A stretch of 64,000 bases of DNA from a virus: the IMG/VR virus record IMGVR_UViG_3300037189_024364, positions 106,319 to 170,318 of that record. The stretch is one strand, 5' to 3'. The notes beneath the pieces are model-generated. The model did no database searches, was not told the DNA's origin, and saw nothing but the letters and a program-made list of their open reading frames with translations. Positions 20,749-28,141 of this stretch are shown here, piece after piece; positions within the stretch are counted from its first letter, which is position 1; each line of letters begins with the position of its first letter. The translations under genes and the position numbers were made by a program.

Positions 20749-21255
20749 ATGGAACTGATCACAGCACGCAAGGCTTTCGCTGCTTTGGCTGGTGGCACGT
20801 TCGTGGGCATGGACACCGAGACGGTCCCCGCGCTCAAGGGCGGCAAGAAGAATCCCCAGCAGGGCCGGGTGACCAATCGCATGGTGGGTGCCACGGTGAT
20901 GTGCTTTGCCAACGCCAGCGGCAGCGCCTACGAGGCCATGGTCAAGCGGCGGCTGGTGGCCGAGGGTCGTGCTGCCGAGGACTTCCAGATCGGTCCCCGC
21001 GCTTGGGGCACGCGGGAGGTTGGTGCTCCATTTGTTGAGCACCGGGGCAATCACTACCTGGAGGTGATCTTCCTCCACAGTGGCAAGACGCAGTTCTTCC
21101 TCGACGGTGTTGCCATCGCCCGCGAGGACGTGGAGGGCTTGGAGGAACAGCGGGACGGCACCGGGCAGGGCGGCCTGGAGAACAAGGTGGTGATCCGCAC
21201 CTTTGCCCTGGACAGCGTCATCGCGCTGCGGGCCAACGGGCAAGAGTGGCGCTAG
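20749..21255 (+). CDS. conserved phage protein (168 aa)
   Basis: 168 aa, GAGGAG 6 nt before ATG 20749. I recognise a conserved phage protein of unknown function from GGTFVGMDTETV, LKGGKKNPQQGRVT, RAWGTREVGAPFVEH, YYLEVIF-like YLEVIFLHSGKTQFFLDG and GGLENKVVIRTF. Looks like a compact beta-rich fold. Length agrees with homologs I recall. No enzymatic motif. Confidence 0.75.
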   Translation: MELITARKAFAALAGGTFVGMDTETVPALKGGKKNPQQGRVTNRMVGATVMCFANASGSAYEAMVKRRLVAEGRAAEDFQIGPRAWGTREVGAPFVEHRGNHYLEVIFLHSGKTQFFLDGVAIAREDVEGLEEQRDGTGQGGLENKVVIRTFALDSVIALRANGQEWR

Positions 21256-21264
21256 ACGGCGCTG

Positions 21265-21291
21265 TAGCGGGGGCTAGGTTGGCCCCCGCTA
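21265..21291 (+). other. 10-bp hairpin
   Basis: TAGCGGGGGC (21265-21274) with GCCCCCGCTA (21282-21291), loop 7 nt, after the 20749 gene. No T-run. Confidence 0.45.
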
Positions 21292-21351
21292 GTGTGACAG
21301 CGGCACAGGATTGACCCCGTTCTAGCACCGTTAAAATCGGTGAGATTTTGG

Positions 21352-21379
21352 TTGACACCGTGCCTGCGGCTGCTACAAT
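21352..21379 (+). promoter_or_regulatory. sigma70-type promoter
   Basis: TTGACA, 16 bp, TACAAT; drives the 21407 gene. Confidence 0.8.
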
Positions 21380-21406
21380 GCCCATGCAACGAAGGGGATG
21401 ACGACG

Positions 21407-21661
21407 ATGTTCAACAAGCTCTGGCAGATCAAGACCCTGGACACACGCACCGGCAACGAGCTCTGCACCACCGAGATGCCCAATCTCGCGGCCCTCGGCC
21501 TGCCCAGCATGGGCTATCGCTATGAAAGCTGCATGTTCTACGCTGACGGCGACAGCGACGTCAAGGACCGCTACCAGACGCGGGCTGACGCCGAGGCCGG
21601 GCACCTGCGGTTGCAGCGGGCGATGAACCCGCTGGCCATCACCGAGGACGAGGCGGGCTGA
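21407..21661 (+). CDS. hypothetical protein (84 aa)
   Basis: 84 aa, GAAGGGG 9 nt before ATG 21407 (ATG 21398 is an in-frame alternative). Starts MFNKLWQIKTLDTRTGNE; contains SCMFYADGDSDVKDRY and a helical C-terminus. No motif recognised. Confidence 0.65.
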   Translation: MFNKLWQIKTLDTRTGNELCTTEMPNLAALGLPSMGYRYESCMFYADGDSDVKDRYQTRADAEAGHLRLQRAMNPLAITEDEAG

Positions 21662-21667
21662 ACACGG

Positions 21668-21696
21668 TTGACATACCTCACCTGAGCTGCTATGTT
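21668..21696 (+). promoter_or_regulatory. sigma70-type promoter
   Basis: TTGACA, 17 bp, TATGTT. The in-frame ATG at 21692 is part of this -10, so the gene starts at GTG 21722. Confidence 0.75.
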
Positions 21697-21721
21697 GCTG
21701 GTACGGAACGAGGAGCATATC

Positions 21722-22006
21722 GTGCTTGAGATCAGCAGCAAGATGTTCAGCTGGAACCCCGAGAGCCTCAGCTTTGCCGGGGAAGCGTCGGAGCTGGAAC
21801 ACGAGATGGGTCGCCAGGGCCAGCGTCGCTTGGACTATCGCGACGGGCAATGGGGGTTCCACATGCGCAGCCATCGCACCGGGCGGTTATTGTGGTTCCA
21901 GCGCAAGGAGGAGCATCGCGATGCCGAGGGCGAGCTGACCCACGTGGAGTTCCGCGCACACCTGGGCGCCGGGCGGCAGCTCACGCTGATGGTGTTTAAC
22001 GACTAG
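21722..22006 (+). CDS. hypothetical protein (94 aa), GTG start
   Basis: 94 aa from GTG 21722 (AGGAG 6 nt upstream). Alternating beta-like character (LDYRDGQWGFHMRS, HVEFRAHLGAGRQLT). Charged, no membrane segment. Not recognised. Confidence 0.65.
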   Translation: MLEISSKMFSWNPESLSFAGEASELEHEMGRQGQRRLDYRDGQWGFHMRSHRTGRLLWFQRKEEHRDAEGELTHVEFRAHLGAGRQLTLMVFND

Positions 22007-22009
22007 GTG

Positions 22010-22038
22010 TTGACACCTTGGCGAAACCCTGCTAAAAT
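22010..22038 (+). promoter_or_regulatory. sigma70-type promoter
   Basis: TTGACA, 17 bp, TAAAAT; drives the 22070 gene. Confidence 0.75.
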
Positions 22039-22069
22039 AACGGCTCCAACCAACAAAGGATACAATCAC

Positions 22070-22252
22070 ATGCATTTCATTGCTTCCCTGGGCATGGTGT
22101 GGCTCATGGTCATCGCTGCCCTTGCCGTGGGCTGGGTCATGAACATCATTACCCTGTTCCGGCACGCTGCTGACCCTGTCACCACCATCACCATCCTGCG
22201 CGGCATCGGCATCTTCGTCGCACCTCTGGGCGGTGTGCTGGGCTGGGTCTGA
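22070..22252 (+). CDS. two-helix phage membrane protein (60 aa)
   Basis: 60 aa from ATG 22070. Two membrane helices joined by LFRHAADPVTT; the second part ILRGIGIFVAPLGGVLGW matches a widespread small phage membrane protein (pattern I-R-G-x-G-I-F-x-x-P-x-G). The function is not known; superinfection-exclusion proteins have similar size and layout. Confidence 0.65.
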   Translation: MHFIASLGMVWLMVIAALAVGWVMNIITLFRHAADPVTTITILRGIGIFVAPLGGVLGWV

Positions 22253-22265
22253 CGCGAATTTCCGG

Positions 22266-22294
22266 TTGACTCGGCCCAAGACCCATGCTATGTT
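22266..22294 (+). promoter_or_regulatory. sigma70-type promoter
   Basis: TTGACT, 17 bp, TATGTT. GCCCAA in the spacer pairs with TTGGGC after the -10. Confidence 0.75.
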
Positions 22295-22321
22295 TTGGGC
22301 ATGGAGCAAGGAGCGGTGACA

Positions 22322-22708
22322 ATGGATTCGACCTTCGACAGCAATGTGGTCAGCGATCTGCACAAGGAGGCCTATGGCTTCCGCCCCGGGCAGGGCTGGT
22401 GGGCCGCGTGGAACGGCATGGACGACCAGGGCCGGCAGGAGGAGTGGGACCGGCTCGGTCGTGCGGCTGACGAGGAGACCGCTCGTGAGCACGCGGCCCA
22501 GCAGCGTGCCGAGGCTCGGTGGGCCGCCCACATCACCAAGCTGATGGCGGATAACGCCATTGATCGTGCCACCGCGCTGCGCTGGGACATGGCCGCCATG
22601 GACTGCGACGGCGACACGGGCTTCTATTGCTACACCTGGGGCATCAGCTATTTGAACGAGGGTGAGATCAACTGCACCATGAAGAACGCGGTGGCAATTG
22701 CCGGTTGA
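22322..22708 (+). CDS. conserved phage protein (128 aa)
   Basis: 128 aa, AAGGAG 8 nt before ATG 22322. The start FDSNVVSDLHKEAYGFRP is a signature I recognise from a widespread phage protein of unknown function, followed by WW, WDRL and a helical charged middle. The C-terminal NEGEINCTMKNAVAIAG is extra. Cytoplasmic. Confidence 0.75.
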   Translation: MDSTFDSNVVSDLHKEAYGFRPGQGWWAAWNGMDDQGRQEEWDRLGRAADEETAREHAAQQRAEARWAAHITKLMADNAIDRATALRWDMAAMDCDGDTGFYCYTWGISYLNEGEINCTMKNAVAIAG

Positions 22709-22733
22709 CCATATCGCGGATCGGTACTAGATT
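22705..22733 (+). promoter_or_regulatory. sigma70-type promoter
   Basis: TTGACC, 17 bp, TAGATT; begins at the stop codon of the preceding gene. Confidence 0.65.
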
Positions 22734-22760
22734 CAACATCAAGCAAGAAGGTCGCAGCAC

Positions 22761-23033
22761 ATGCCGTTGGTGCTTTATCAGGACGTGCCGTATATTGCCG
22801 TCGGAGTGTCAACCGATGTCAATGGTAATCGACACTTCAGGGCGAGCAAGCGAGCGTGTGCCAGAACAGCCACCGGCAGGATGCGGCATCTAGGCGATCA
22901 CACCGACATCATCATGCTGGACCTTCCGACCCCAATGTTGTGCATCACAGAGGCATGGAACTGGTTGCAAAAACAAGGGATTGATGCTCCGTGGCATCCG
23001 AGGCTGGTGACACGGAGCGGACGAGTCGGCTGA
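22761..23033 (+). CDS. hypothetical protein (90 aa)
   Basis: 90 aa from ATG 22761. Starts MPLVLYQDVPYIAVGVS; basic middle (FRASKRACARTATGR); ends PRLVTRSGRVG. No family recognised. Confidence 0.6.
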   Translation: MPLVLYQDVPYIAVGVSTDVNGNRHFRASKRACARTATGRMRHLGDHTDIIMLDLPTPMLCITEAWNWLQKQGIDAPWHPRLVTRSGRVG

Positions 23034-23048
23034 TTTGACATTTTTTGG

Positions 23049-23077
23049 TTGACCATCAGGGCCAACCCTGCTATGTT
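23049..23077 (+). promoter_or_regulatory. sigma70-type promoter
   Basis: TTGACC, 17 bp, TATGTT. A short CAGGG/CCCTG palindrome lies in the spacer. Confidence 0.75.
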
Positions 23078-23102
23078 CATCATGCAAGCAAGAGGACCGA
23101 AG

Positions 23103-23636
23103 ATGACGATCAAGCAACTGGAAGGCCTGACGCTGTCCGGCATCACGGGCATGACCCGCGGCAGCGGAGAGGTGGTGTTCGAGGCCACCTGCGGACGGCA
23201 GTTCCGCATGTATCACCAGCAGGATTGTTGCGAGAACGTCAGCATCGAGGATGCCTGCGGCGACGTCGAGGATCTCATCGGTCACCCCATCACCGTGGCC
23301 GAGGAACGCACCATGAAGGGTCCCAGTCGCTACGAAAGCTCCACGTGGACCTTCTACGAGCTGGCCACCAATCGTGGTAGCATGACCCTGCGTTGGTTGG
23401 GCACCTCCAACGGCTACTATGGTGAGGGAGTCAGCTTCGAGGAGCTCAACTCCCACGACCTGGCCCAGCGCAACGATCTCACCGATGGGGTCTACGAGGT
23501 GGAGACCCAGGATGGCCGCGAGTGGTGGCTCTGGGACCAGGAGAGCTGGCGTGATTTCTCCGGCGAGGTTTTGACGCCCAGCGAGGCCCGGTATCGCTTC
23601 ACCGTGCTAGGACCCGTGCTGCAACGACCCGAGTGA
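23103..23636 (+). CDS. QDCCE-motif phage protein with C-terminal extension
   Basis: 177 aa. Residues 1-125 match a common phage and bacterial small-protein family (the one annotated as DUF7448, from memory): FRMYHQQDCCENVSIED, GDVEDLIGHPI, AEERTMK, ESSTWTFYELAT and LRWLGTSNGYYGEGV. About 50 further residues (EVETQDGREWWLWDQESW) are not part of that family and look like an added small domain. Function unknown. Confidence 0.75.
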   Translation: MTIKQLEGLTLSGITGMTRGSGEVVFEATCGRQFRMYHQQDCCENVSIEDACGDVEDLIGHPITVAEERTMKGPSRYESSTWTFYELATNRGSMTLRWLGTSNGYYGEGVSFEELNSHDLAQRNDLTDGVYEVETQDGREWWLWDQESWRDFSGEVLTPSEARYRFTVLGPVLQRPE

Positions 23637-23661
23637 TGGCGGATGTGACGGCATTTTTTGG

Positions 23662-23690
23662 TTGACCAACCCGGGATGCCGTGCTATCTT
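23662..23690 (+). promoter_or_regulatory. sigma70-type promoter
   Basis: TTGACC, 17 bp, TATCTT; drives the SprT-like gene. Confidence 0.7.
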
Positions 23691-23712
23691 CCATTGGTAG
23701 GCAGGGAGCTAG

Positions 23713-24522
23713 ATGATGGACAGGTTTGCTGAGATCACCCGCAAGACCAACGAGGTGCTGGCCAATGCCAAGGCGCTCTACGGTGTTGACATCAAGCCCA
23801 CCGTCAGCTACAACCTGCGTGGTCGGGTGGCTGGTTGGGCGGGATGCAAGTTCTGTGCGATGACGCGCAGGGCCAAGGACTTCACCCTGCGCTTCAACTG
23901 CGAGCTGATCCAGGGCAACCATTTCGAGGACATCCGGGACGAGACCGTTGCCCACGAGGTGGCCCACCTGGTGTGCTTCGCCCGCCCCGAGCTGGGTCGC
24001 AAGCACGACATGGGTTGGCGGCGGGTGTGCCTCGCGCTGGGTGGCAACGGCAACACCAGACACGACTACGACGTGGTGGTCAAGGGGCGCTGGGACTACC
24101 TCACTGACCTCGGTCACAAGGTCAGCATCACCAAGCGATATCACGATCACGTCCAGCAGGGCGGTGTGCTGAACTTCAAGCGCGGCAAGGGCACGATCGA
24201 CCGCTATAGCGTCTTTGCACCCAGCGGTCAACCCCTGCCCACCATCAGCAGAAACGGCCCGAGGCCCGCCAACGTGGCAGGAGCGTGGCCCGTTGCTCCC
24301 AGGACCGCACCCAAGGTCGTCATCGAGGTCCAGCGCAGCCCGGTGGTAGAGACCACGGCACGGGCTGGTGCCAGCAAGGCTGAGCAGGTGAGGGCAATGA
24401 TACGCGATGCCCGCGTCCAGGGTGGCGGGCAGGATTGGGTGGTGGCCCGGGCGATGACGACCCTCGGCATGCCCAGGGCGCAGGCGGCACGCTACGTCAG
24501 CGAGAACTGGGCCCGCGCATAG
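23713..24522 (+). CDS. SprT-like zinc metalloprotease
   Basis: 269 aa. SprT-like domain in the first 120 residues: zinc motif His81-Glu82-x-x-His85 in VAHEVAHLVCFA and a third ligand in KHDMGW (His98). Family members (SprT, Spartan) are DNA-associated or general metalloproteases. Unlike longer SprT proteins no clear C-terminal zinc ribbon is seen. The last 60 residues (SKAEQVRAMIRDARVQGGG, TTLGMPRAQAARYVSENW) look like a helix-turn-helix, also seen in phage SprT-like proteins. GGGAG upstream; ATG 23713 or 23716. Confidence 0.85.
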   Translation: MMDRFAEITRKTNEVLANAKALYGVDIKPTVSYNLRGRVAGWAGCKFCAMTRRAKDFTLRFNCELIQGNHFEDIRDETVAHEVAHLVCFARPELGRKHDMGWRRVCLALGGNGNTRHDYDVVVKGRWDYLTDLGHKVSITKRYHDHVQQGGVLNFKRGKGTIDRYSVFAPSGQPLPTISRNGPRPANVAGAWPVAPRTAPKVVIEVQRSPVVETTARAGASKAEQVRAMIRDARVQGGGQDWVVARAMTTLGMPRAQAARYVSENWARA

Positions 24523-24612
24523 CACCAAAACCCCGGCTAGCTCCCGCAGAGACGACCGTGCAGCGGGGTCTAGCTTGGGGGCCGCTAGTGCTATAGCGGC
24601 CCTGAATCCAAG

Positions 24613-24636
24613 CCCGTGTAGCAGCGTTTAAACGGG
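24613..24636 (-). repeat. dispersed intergenic element, reverse variant
   Basis: CCCGTGTAGCAGCGTTTAAA followed by CGGG, a shortened reverse-orientation copy of the element at 13955. Confidence 0.55.
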
Positions 24637-24659
24637 TTTGGTATCCGGCGATTTTCCCA

Positions 24660-24754
24660 TTGACAGGATGTGCGATCGTGCTATTATACGCGCATAGGGC
24701 AGCGAGACACCGGGAGATTGCCGAACTCTGACCTCGGCGTTGCGATACAGCAAC
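24660..24754 (+). ncRNA. 95-bp promoter-RNA unit, copy 3
   Basis: TTGACA, 16 bp, TATTAT; block GGCAGCGAGACACCGGGAGA; 3' hairpin GTTGC (24739-24743) with GCAAC (24750-24754), followed by seven A. Confidence 0.55.
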
Positions 24755-24773
24755 AAAAAAATACAGCATCATC

Positions 24774-24816
24774 CACCCAGCAGAGCAAGCGATCTTTTGC
24801 CTTGCTCTGCTGGGTG
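24774..24816 (-). terminator. hairpin ending the 24824-25075 gene
   Basis: Perfect 16-bp stem (24774-24789 with 24801-24816), 11-nt loop, directly after the - strand stop. Same design as the hairpins at 18304 and 18677. Confidence 0.6.
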
Positions 24817-24823
24817 CGATGTG

Positions 24824-25075
24824 CTAGCCCTGTCGCTCCAGCAGCTTCAGCACGTCCTTCTTCACGTCCAGCTCAACGTCCTTGCACTTGTAGCGCAGGC
24901 GCAGCTCTTCCAGCGTGCGGGTGACCACGTCCATGGTCGCGCGGTCCGTGATGTCCTCGTCGTGCAGGGGATAGGTGTGGACGGGCAGCGCGTGCGCGAC
25001 GCGAAGCTTGAGGCACACGATGTCATTGCTGGTGGGCTTGCGCTTGATGCGCAGCGTAGCGAAAAGCGTTGCCAT
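24824..25075 (-). CDS. hypothetical protein (83 aa), - strand
   Basis: 83 aa from ATG 25075 (CGGAG 9 nt upstream). Starts MATLFATLRIKRKPTSND; beta start then a charged helical C-terminus (KCKDVELDVKKDVLKLLE). Third - strand gene of the early region. Not recognised. Confidence 0.7.
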   Translation of the reverse strand: MATLFATLRIKRKPTSNDIVCLKLRVAHALPVHTYPLHDEDITDRATMDVVTRTLEELRLRYKCKDVELDVKKDVLKLLERQG

Positions 25076-25107
25076 TTTGTGTGCTCCGTTGTTGCGTTAA
25101 CTCGAGC

Positions 25108-25136
25108 AACATAGCAGCGGACGCCGTGCCACGCAA
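25108..25136 (-). promoter_or_regulatory. sigma70-type promoter (- strand)
   Basis: TTGCGT, 17 bp, TATGTT on the - strand; divergent from the promoter at 25162. Confidence 0.7.
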
Positions 25137-25161
25137 CCGAAAAGATTCCAATTTTTTTCGG

Positions 25162-25189
25162 TTGACGCAGGGACCCAACGTGCTATAAT
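25162..25189 (+). promoter_or_regulatory. sigma70-type promoter
   Basis: TTGACG, 16 bp, TATAAT; drives the 25216 gene. Confidence 0.85.
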
Positions 25190-25215
25190 GCCCATGCAAG
25201 CAAGGAGCAAGCGAC

Positions 25216-25443
25216 ATGGACGACTTCGACACCGTGCAGTGCGAGGAAGTTTACACCATCGACGAGGCCGCTGCCATGCGTGAGGTTCGCATGGCGGATC
25301 TGGAAGATCAGATCCGAGCTGCCAAGGATGCCCGCTACTGCGACGAGATGAGCGACGACTTGTGTTACTCCAACGGCAAGTATGCTCGCCACACCGCACT
25401 CATCAACCAGCTTGAAGCTGAGCTGGCCGCGTTGCAGGGGTGA
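25216..25443 (+). CDS. small helical protein (75 aa)
   Basis: 75 aa, AAGGAG upstream of ATG 25216. Acidic and helical (EVRMADLEDQIRAAKDA, INQLEAELAAL), a likely coiled coil. Two Cys. Not recognised. Confidence 0.65.
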   Translation: MDDFDTVQCEEVYTIDEAAAMREVRMADLEDQIRAAKDARYCDEMSDDLCYSNGKYARHTALINQLEAELAALQG

Positions 25444-25451
25444 GATTTCGG

Positions 25452-25479
25452 TTGACGGTAGTGCTAGCCGTGCTACAAT
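25452..25479 (+). promoter_or_regulatory. sigma70-type promoter
   Basis: TTGACG, 16 bp, TACAAT; drives the 25507 gene. Confidence 0.8.
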
Positions 25480-25506
25480 GCCTGCACGAGACGAGGAGCT
25501 AGAGCG

Positions 25507-26028
25507 ATGGACGACAAGACTTGGACCGTGGTTGGGACCAGCATCAAGCGCGGCGAGAAGAAGCTGCGCTTTGCCAACGGCACGGCCGACGCTCGCCAGA
25601 AGGTGCTGGAAAAGGACGGACACACCGAGGTGTGCCTCTGGGACCTGCCCAGCAAGATGACCACCGCTGCGGCCACGGAGTGGTTGGCTGCCCAGGGTGA
25701 TGTGGTGCCGGTGCAGGCTCCCAAGGTGGACAAGCCCAAGGTGGAGCGGACTCCCCGGGAGCGCACGATATCCAGGCTGGCGGACGAGCTGGTGCGAAAG
25801 GCCACTGCCCTAGCCCACGAGGATCTGGGGCGGGCCGCCCACAAGTCCAGCGGCATCAGCTATCTGGACTGGGATCACATCAGCGAGGAAACCCGGCAGG
25901 AAATGTGCCGCAATGCCGCAACGGCAGCGGGCATCAAATGCCCCCCGGGCACCTATCCCGAGCTGGAAGCCATGCTCCGCAAGGAAAAGGTCAAGATCAT
26001 GGCCGACGGCACGTTGGTGCAGGGCTGA
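25507..26028 (+). CDS. FRFANG family protein, paralog 2
   Basis: 173 aa, GAGGAG upstream of ATG 25507. The shared N-terminal domain (WTVVGTSIKRGEKKLRFANG, DGHTEVCLWDLPSKM) occupies about 65 residues. A Pro/Lys linker (KVDKPKVERTPRE) leads to a unique C-terminal domain (ISYLDWDHISEETRQE, then IKCPPGTYPELE). Longest member of the family. Confidence 0.75.
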   Translation: MDDKTWTVVGTSIKRGEKKLRFANGTADARQKVLEKDGHTEVCLWDLPSKMTTAAATEWLAAQGDVVPVQAPKVDKPKVERTPRERTISRLADELVRKATALAHEDLGRAAHKSSGISYLDWDHISEETRQEMCRNAATAAGIKCPPGTYPELEAMLRKEKVKIMADGTLVQG

Positions 26029-26037
26029 GAAAAACGG

Positions 26038-26065
26038 TTGACGCGGCACGCAACCGTGCTACAAT
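26038..26065 (+). promoter_or_regulatory. sigma70-type promoter
   Basis: TTGACG, 16 bp, TACAAT; drives the 26092 gene. Confidence 0.8.
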
Positions 26066-26091
26066 GCACAGGTAAGCAAGGAGCAGGTGGC

Positions 26092-26400
26092 ATGCACTAC
26101 GTGATCGTTGACAGCAGCACCCGGTGCAGCGTGCGGCACCCGCGCACGGGCAAGCAACGCTATGCCACCCTGGCCGCTGCCCGTGCGGCGATGACCCGGC
26201 TGGTCAACATCGACCGGGAGGCTTACGTCTCCCTGAAGAAGTATCCCCGCACCGACTACGAGATCATGGACGAGGTTGCCTACGCTGCACAGGTGCCCAT
26301 GCGTGAGGTTACCAACCTCATGACGGGCAAGAAGGTCATGGAGCGTGCGGATCTGCCCTGGGGCTGCTCGGTGGCCAGCGACAGCTACTGGAGCAGCTAA
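26092..26400 (+). CDS. hypothetical protein (102 aa)
   Basis: 102 aa from ATG 26092. Starts MHYVIVDSSTRCSVRH; the middle RYATLAAARAAMTRLVN resembles repeat-type phage motifs that scan for K/R-x-x-A-T-x-x-A-A. Basic. The start MHYVIV is echoed by MNYVIV at 34105. Function unknown. Confidence 0.65.
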   Translation: MHYVIVDSSTRCSVRHPRTGKQRYATLAAARAAMTRLVNIDREAYVSLKKYPRTDYEIMDEVAYAAQVPMREVTNLMTGKKVMERADLPWGCSVASDSYWSS

Positions 26401-26450
26401 CACCGGTCCCCGCAACAAGTTTCCACCACACCACACAAGGACATCCAAAG

Positions 26451-26708
26451 ATGAGCTACAAGATCGATCGCGCAATCCCCATCCCGGCACGCCGCAACAC
26501 CACCGGCCACCGCAGCCAGTTCCCCTGGACCAAGATGACGGTGGGCGACAGCTTCTTCGCTGCGGGCTATGCGCGGTCGAAGGCCACCTCCAAGCGCGCC
26601 AAGATGAGCACGACCATGGGCTACAAGATGGTGCCCAACAGCTCCTGGGCGGTGCGTGAGGCCCGTGAGAACGGCCGGGTTGGCGTGCGGGTGTGGCGCA
26701 CGGCCTAA
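26451..26708 (+). CDS. small phage protein, VGDSFF...GVRVWR type (85 aa)
   Basis: 85 aa, AAGGA upstream of ATG 26451. Starts MSYKIDRAIPIPARRN; MTVGDSFFAAGY and a C-terminus ENGRVGVRVWRTA match a widespread small phage protein of unknown function. The protein at 36026 shares the layout (IGESVFLEGY, ENGIKGVRVYREG). No promoter of its own; a partial GGTCCCCGC motif at 26405 precedes it, so it is probably read from the 26038 promoter. Confidence 0.7.
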   Translation: MSYKIDRAIPIPARRNTTGHRSQFPWTKMTVGDSFFAAGYARSKATSKRAKMSTTMGYKMVPNSSWAVREARENGRVGVRVWRTA

Positions 26709-26710
26709 AT

Positions 26711-26726
26711 GGTCCCCGCAGGGGTT
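26711..26726 (+). repeat. 16-bp motif GGTCCCCGCAGGGGTT
   Basis: Exact copy fused to the -35 of the promoter at 26725. It also occurs at 27244 (one change), 36890 and 37391, and in reverse orientation eight times between 46487 and 47956. Confidence 0.8.
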
Positions 26727-26753
26727 GACAGCAACACCAACCCCTGCTATGTT
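26725..26753 (+). promoter_or_regulatory. sigma70-type promoter with palindrome
   Basis: TTGACA, 17 bp, TATGTT. GCAGGGGTTG (26718-26727) is complementary to CAACCCCTGC (26738-26747); here the arms flank the -35 instead of the -10. Confidence 0.8.
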
Positions 26754-26780
26754 TCCAACGCAACGACACGGAGAGTTAAA

Positions 26781-27239
26781 ATGGGCTTGGACATGTATCT
26801 CGATGCACGTCGCTTCATGTGGGCATTCGACGATGGCACCGGCAAGGATGCCGAGATGGTGCGGAAGATCCGCGAGGCCGTGCCCGAACTGGGCGACATG
26901 AGGCTCCAATACGTCACCGCCGAGGCCGCCTACTGGCGCAAGGCCAATGCCGTCCACGACTGGTTCGTCAAGAATGTCCAGGATGGCAAGGACGACTGCG
27001 GCTACTACGACGTCGATCGCGAGCAGCTGGAAGAGCTGGCCAACATCTGCGATCAGGTGCTCCAGGACCCGGAACAGGCCAGCGAGCTGTTGCCCACCGC
27101 CAGCGGCTTCTTCTTCGGCAGCACCAACTACGACGAGTGGTATCGCCGTAACGTGGAATACACGCGGGATCGGCTGCGGGACATCCTGGGCCGGGAGGAG
27201 CTGAACGGCTGGGACTTCCAATACCACTCCAGCTGGTGA
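26781..27239 (+). CDS. conserved phage/bacterial protein, MGLDMYL family (152 aa)
   Basis: 152 aa, CGGAG 8 nt before ATG 26781. The MGLDMYLDARRF start, EAAYWRKANAVHDWFV, and DCGYYDVDREQLEEL followed by ASGFFFGSTNYDEWY are typical of a conserved phage protein of unknown function. Cytoplasmic. Confidence 0.8.
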   Translation: MGLDMYLDARRFMWAFDDGTGKDAEMVRKIREAVPELGDMRLQYVTAEAAYWRKANAVHDWFVKNVQDGKDDCGYYDVDREQLEELANICDQVLQDPEQASELLPTASGFFFGSTNYDEWYRRNVEYTRDRLRDILGREELNGWDFQYHSSW

Positions 27240-27243
27240 TATA

Positions 27244-27259
27244 GGTCCCCGTAGGGGTT
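27244..27259 (+). repeat. 16-bp motif, variant GGTCCCCGTAGGGGTT
   Basis: Fused to the -35 of the promoter at 27258. Confidence 0.75.
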
Positions 27260-27286
27260 GACGGAACGGCAGGGGCGTGCTACACA
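27258..27286 (+). promoter_or_regulatory. sigma70-type promoter with short palindrome
   Basis: TTGACG, 17 bp, TACACA. GCAGGG in the spacer pairs with CCCTGC after the -10. Confidence 0.7.
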
Positions 27287-27313
27287 GTCCCTGCAAGCAA
27301 AGGAGCATGCAGC

Positions 27314-27700
27314 ATGAGCAAGTCCAATTTTAGCCAAGATCATGATCGCATCATCAATACCACCGCTGCCTTCAACGCCAGGTGGGCAGCCATTGATGCC
27401 CAGGAGCGCAACAAGGTCGCGCTGGCCAACAACAAGTTCTTCGGCACCAAGCAGCACCAGAACAAGATCGACGCCGTGCAGAACATCGTCGACGGGTTCT
27501 TCAAGGCACACAGCGGTGTCTATGTCAACCATCGCGAGAACCGCGGCAAGCCCTTTACCACCGTGAAGGTCACCAAGCCCCGGTTCCCCGTGGTGAGCCA
27601 GCAGCGCAAGCAAAGCGAGTATCTGGACCCCCTGCGTGCGCTGGGCGTGGAGATCGTGTTCTCCAAGCAGACCAACAGCTATCTCTTCCACGTTCGCTGA
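27314..27700 (+). CDS. hypothetical protein (128 aa)
   Basis: 128 aa, AAAGGAG upstream of ATG 27314. Starts MSKSNFSQDHDRIINTT; basic, helical first half, and a C-terminal stretch YLDPLRALGVEIVFSKQT. No recognised domain. Confidence 0.7.
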   Translation: MSKSNFSQDHDRIINTTAAFNARWAAIDAQERNKVALANNKFFGTKQHQNKIDAVQNIVDGFFKAHSGVYVNHRENRGKPFTTVKVTKPRFPVVSQQRKQSEYLDPLRALGVEIVFSKQTNSYLFHVR

Positions 27701-27706
27701 AATCGG

Positions 27707-27734
27707 TTGACACGGCACGGGCATGTGCTACAAT
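27707..27734 (+). promoter_or_regulatory. sigma70-type promoter with palindrome
   Basis: TTGACA, 16 bp, TACAAT. Arms GCACGGGCA (27715-27723) and TGCCCGTGC (27734-27742). Confidence 0.9.
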
Positions 27735-27760
27735 GCCCGTGCAAGCAAGGGAACATGCAA

Positions 27761-28078
27761 ATGGACACCATGTATATCATCAAGAGCGGCGACCTGCGTT
27801 ACACCAAGGGTGGTGGTTGCGGCGGCGGACGTTCTGGATTCTCTGCCAAGATCTCTCTGAAGACCGCACACAAGATGGGCAAGCTGGTGAATGCTGAAAA
27901 GTTCCTCGCTGAGCGGCTCGCCTGGGCAGAGAACTCTGTGAATTCCTGCATCAATGCCAAGCCCCACGGCGATTGGTACACGCCCGAGCGCATTGCTGCC
28001 GAGCTCGCCGAAGCAAAACAGAAGCTGGCACTGTGGCAGGCGGCACGCATCGCGGAGGTCAAGCTCGTCGAGGCCTAG
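27761..28078 (+). CDS. hypothetical protein (105 aa)
   Basis: 105 aa from ATG 27761 (ATG 27755 is in frame but too close to AAGGGAAC). Gly-rich near the start (YTKGGGCGGGRSGFS), then a long helical part (AEKFLAERLAWAENSVN, ERIAAELAEAKQKL). Not recognised. Confidence 0.7.
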   Translation: MDTMYIIKSGDLRYTKGGGCGGGRSGFSAKISLKTAHKMGKLVNAEKFLAERLAWAENSVNSCINAKPHGDWYTPERIAAELAEAKQKLALWQAARIAEVKLVEA

Positions 28079-28086
28079 GAATTTGG

Positions 28087-28114
28087 TTGACACGGCAGGG
28101 ACATGTGCTACAAT
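28087..28114 (+). promoter_or_regulatory. sigma70-type promoter with palindrome
   Basis: TTGACA, 16 bp, TACAAT. Arms GCAGGGACA (28095-28103) and TGTCCCTGC (28114-28122). Confidence 0.9.
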
Positions 28115-28141
28115 GTCCCTGCAACAAAGGAGCACGCTAGG

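Larger units (their letters stand above)
24523..24823 (+). other. gene-free stretch
   Basis: Holds a dispersed element (24613-24636), small palindromes around 24560-24605, the third 95-bp RNA unit (24660-24754) and the terminator hairpin of the - strand gene at 24824. Confidence 0.5.
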
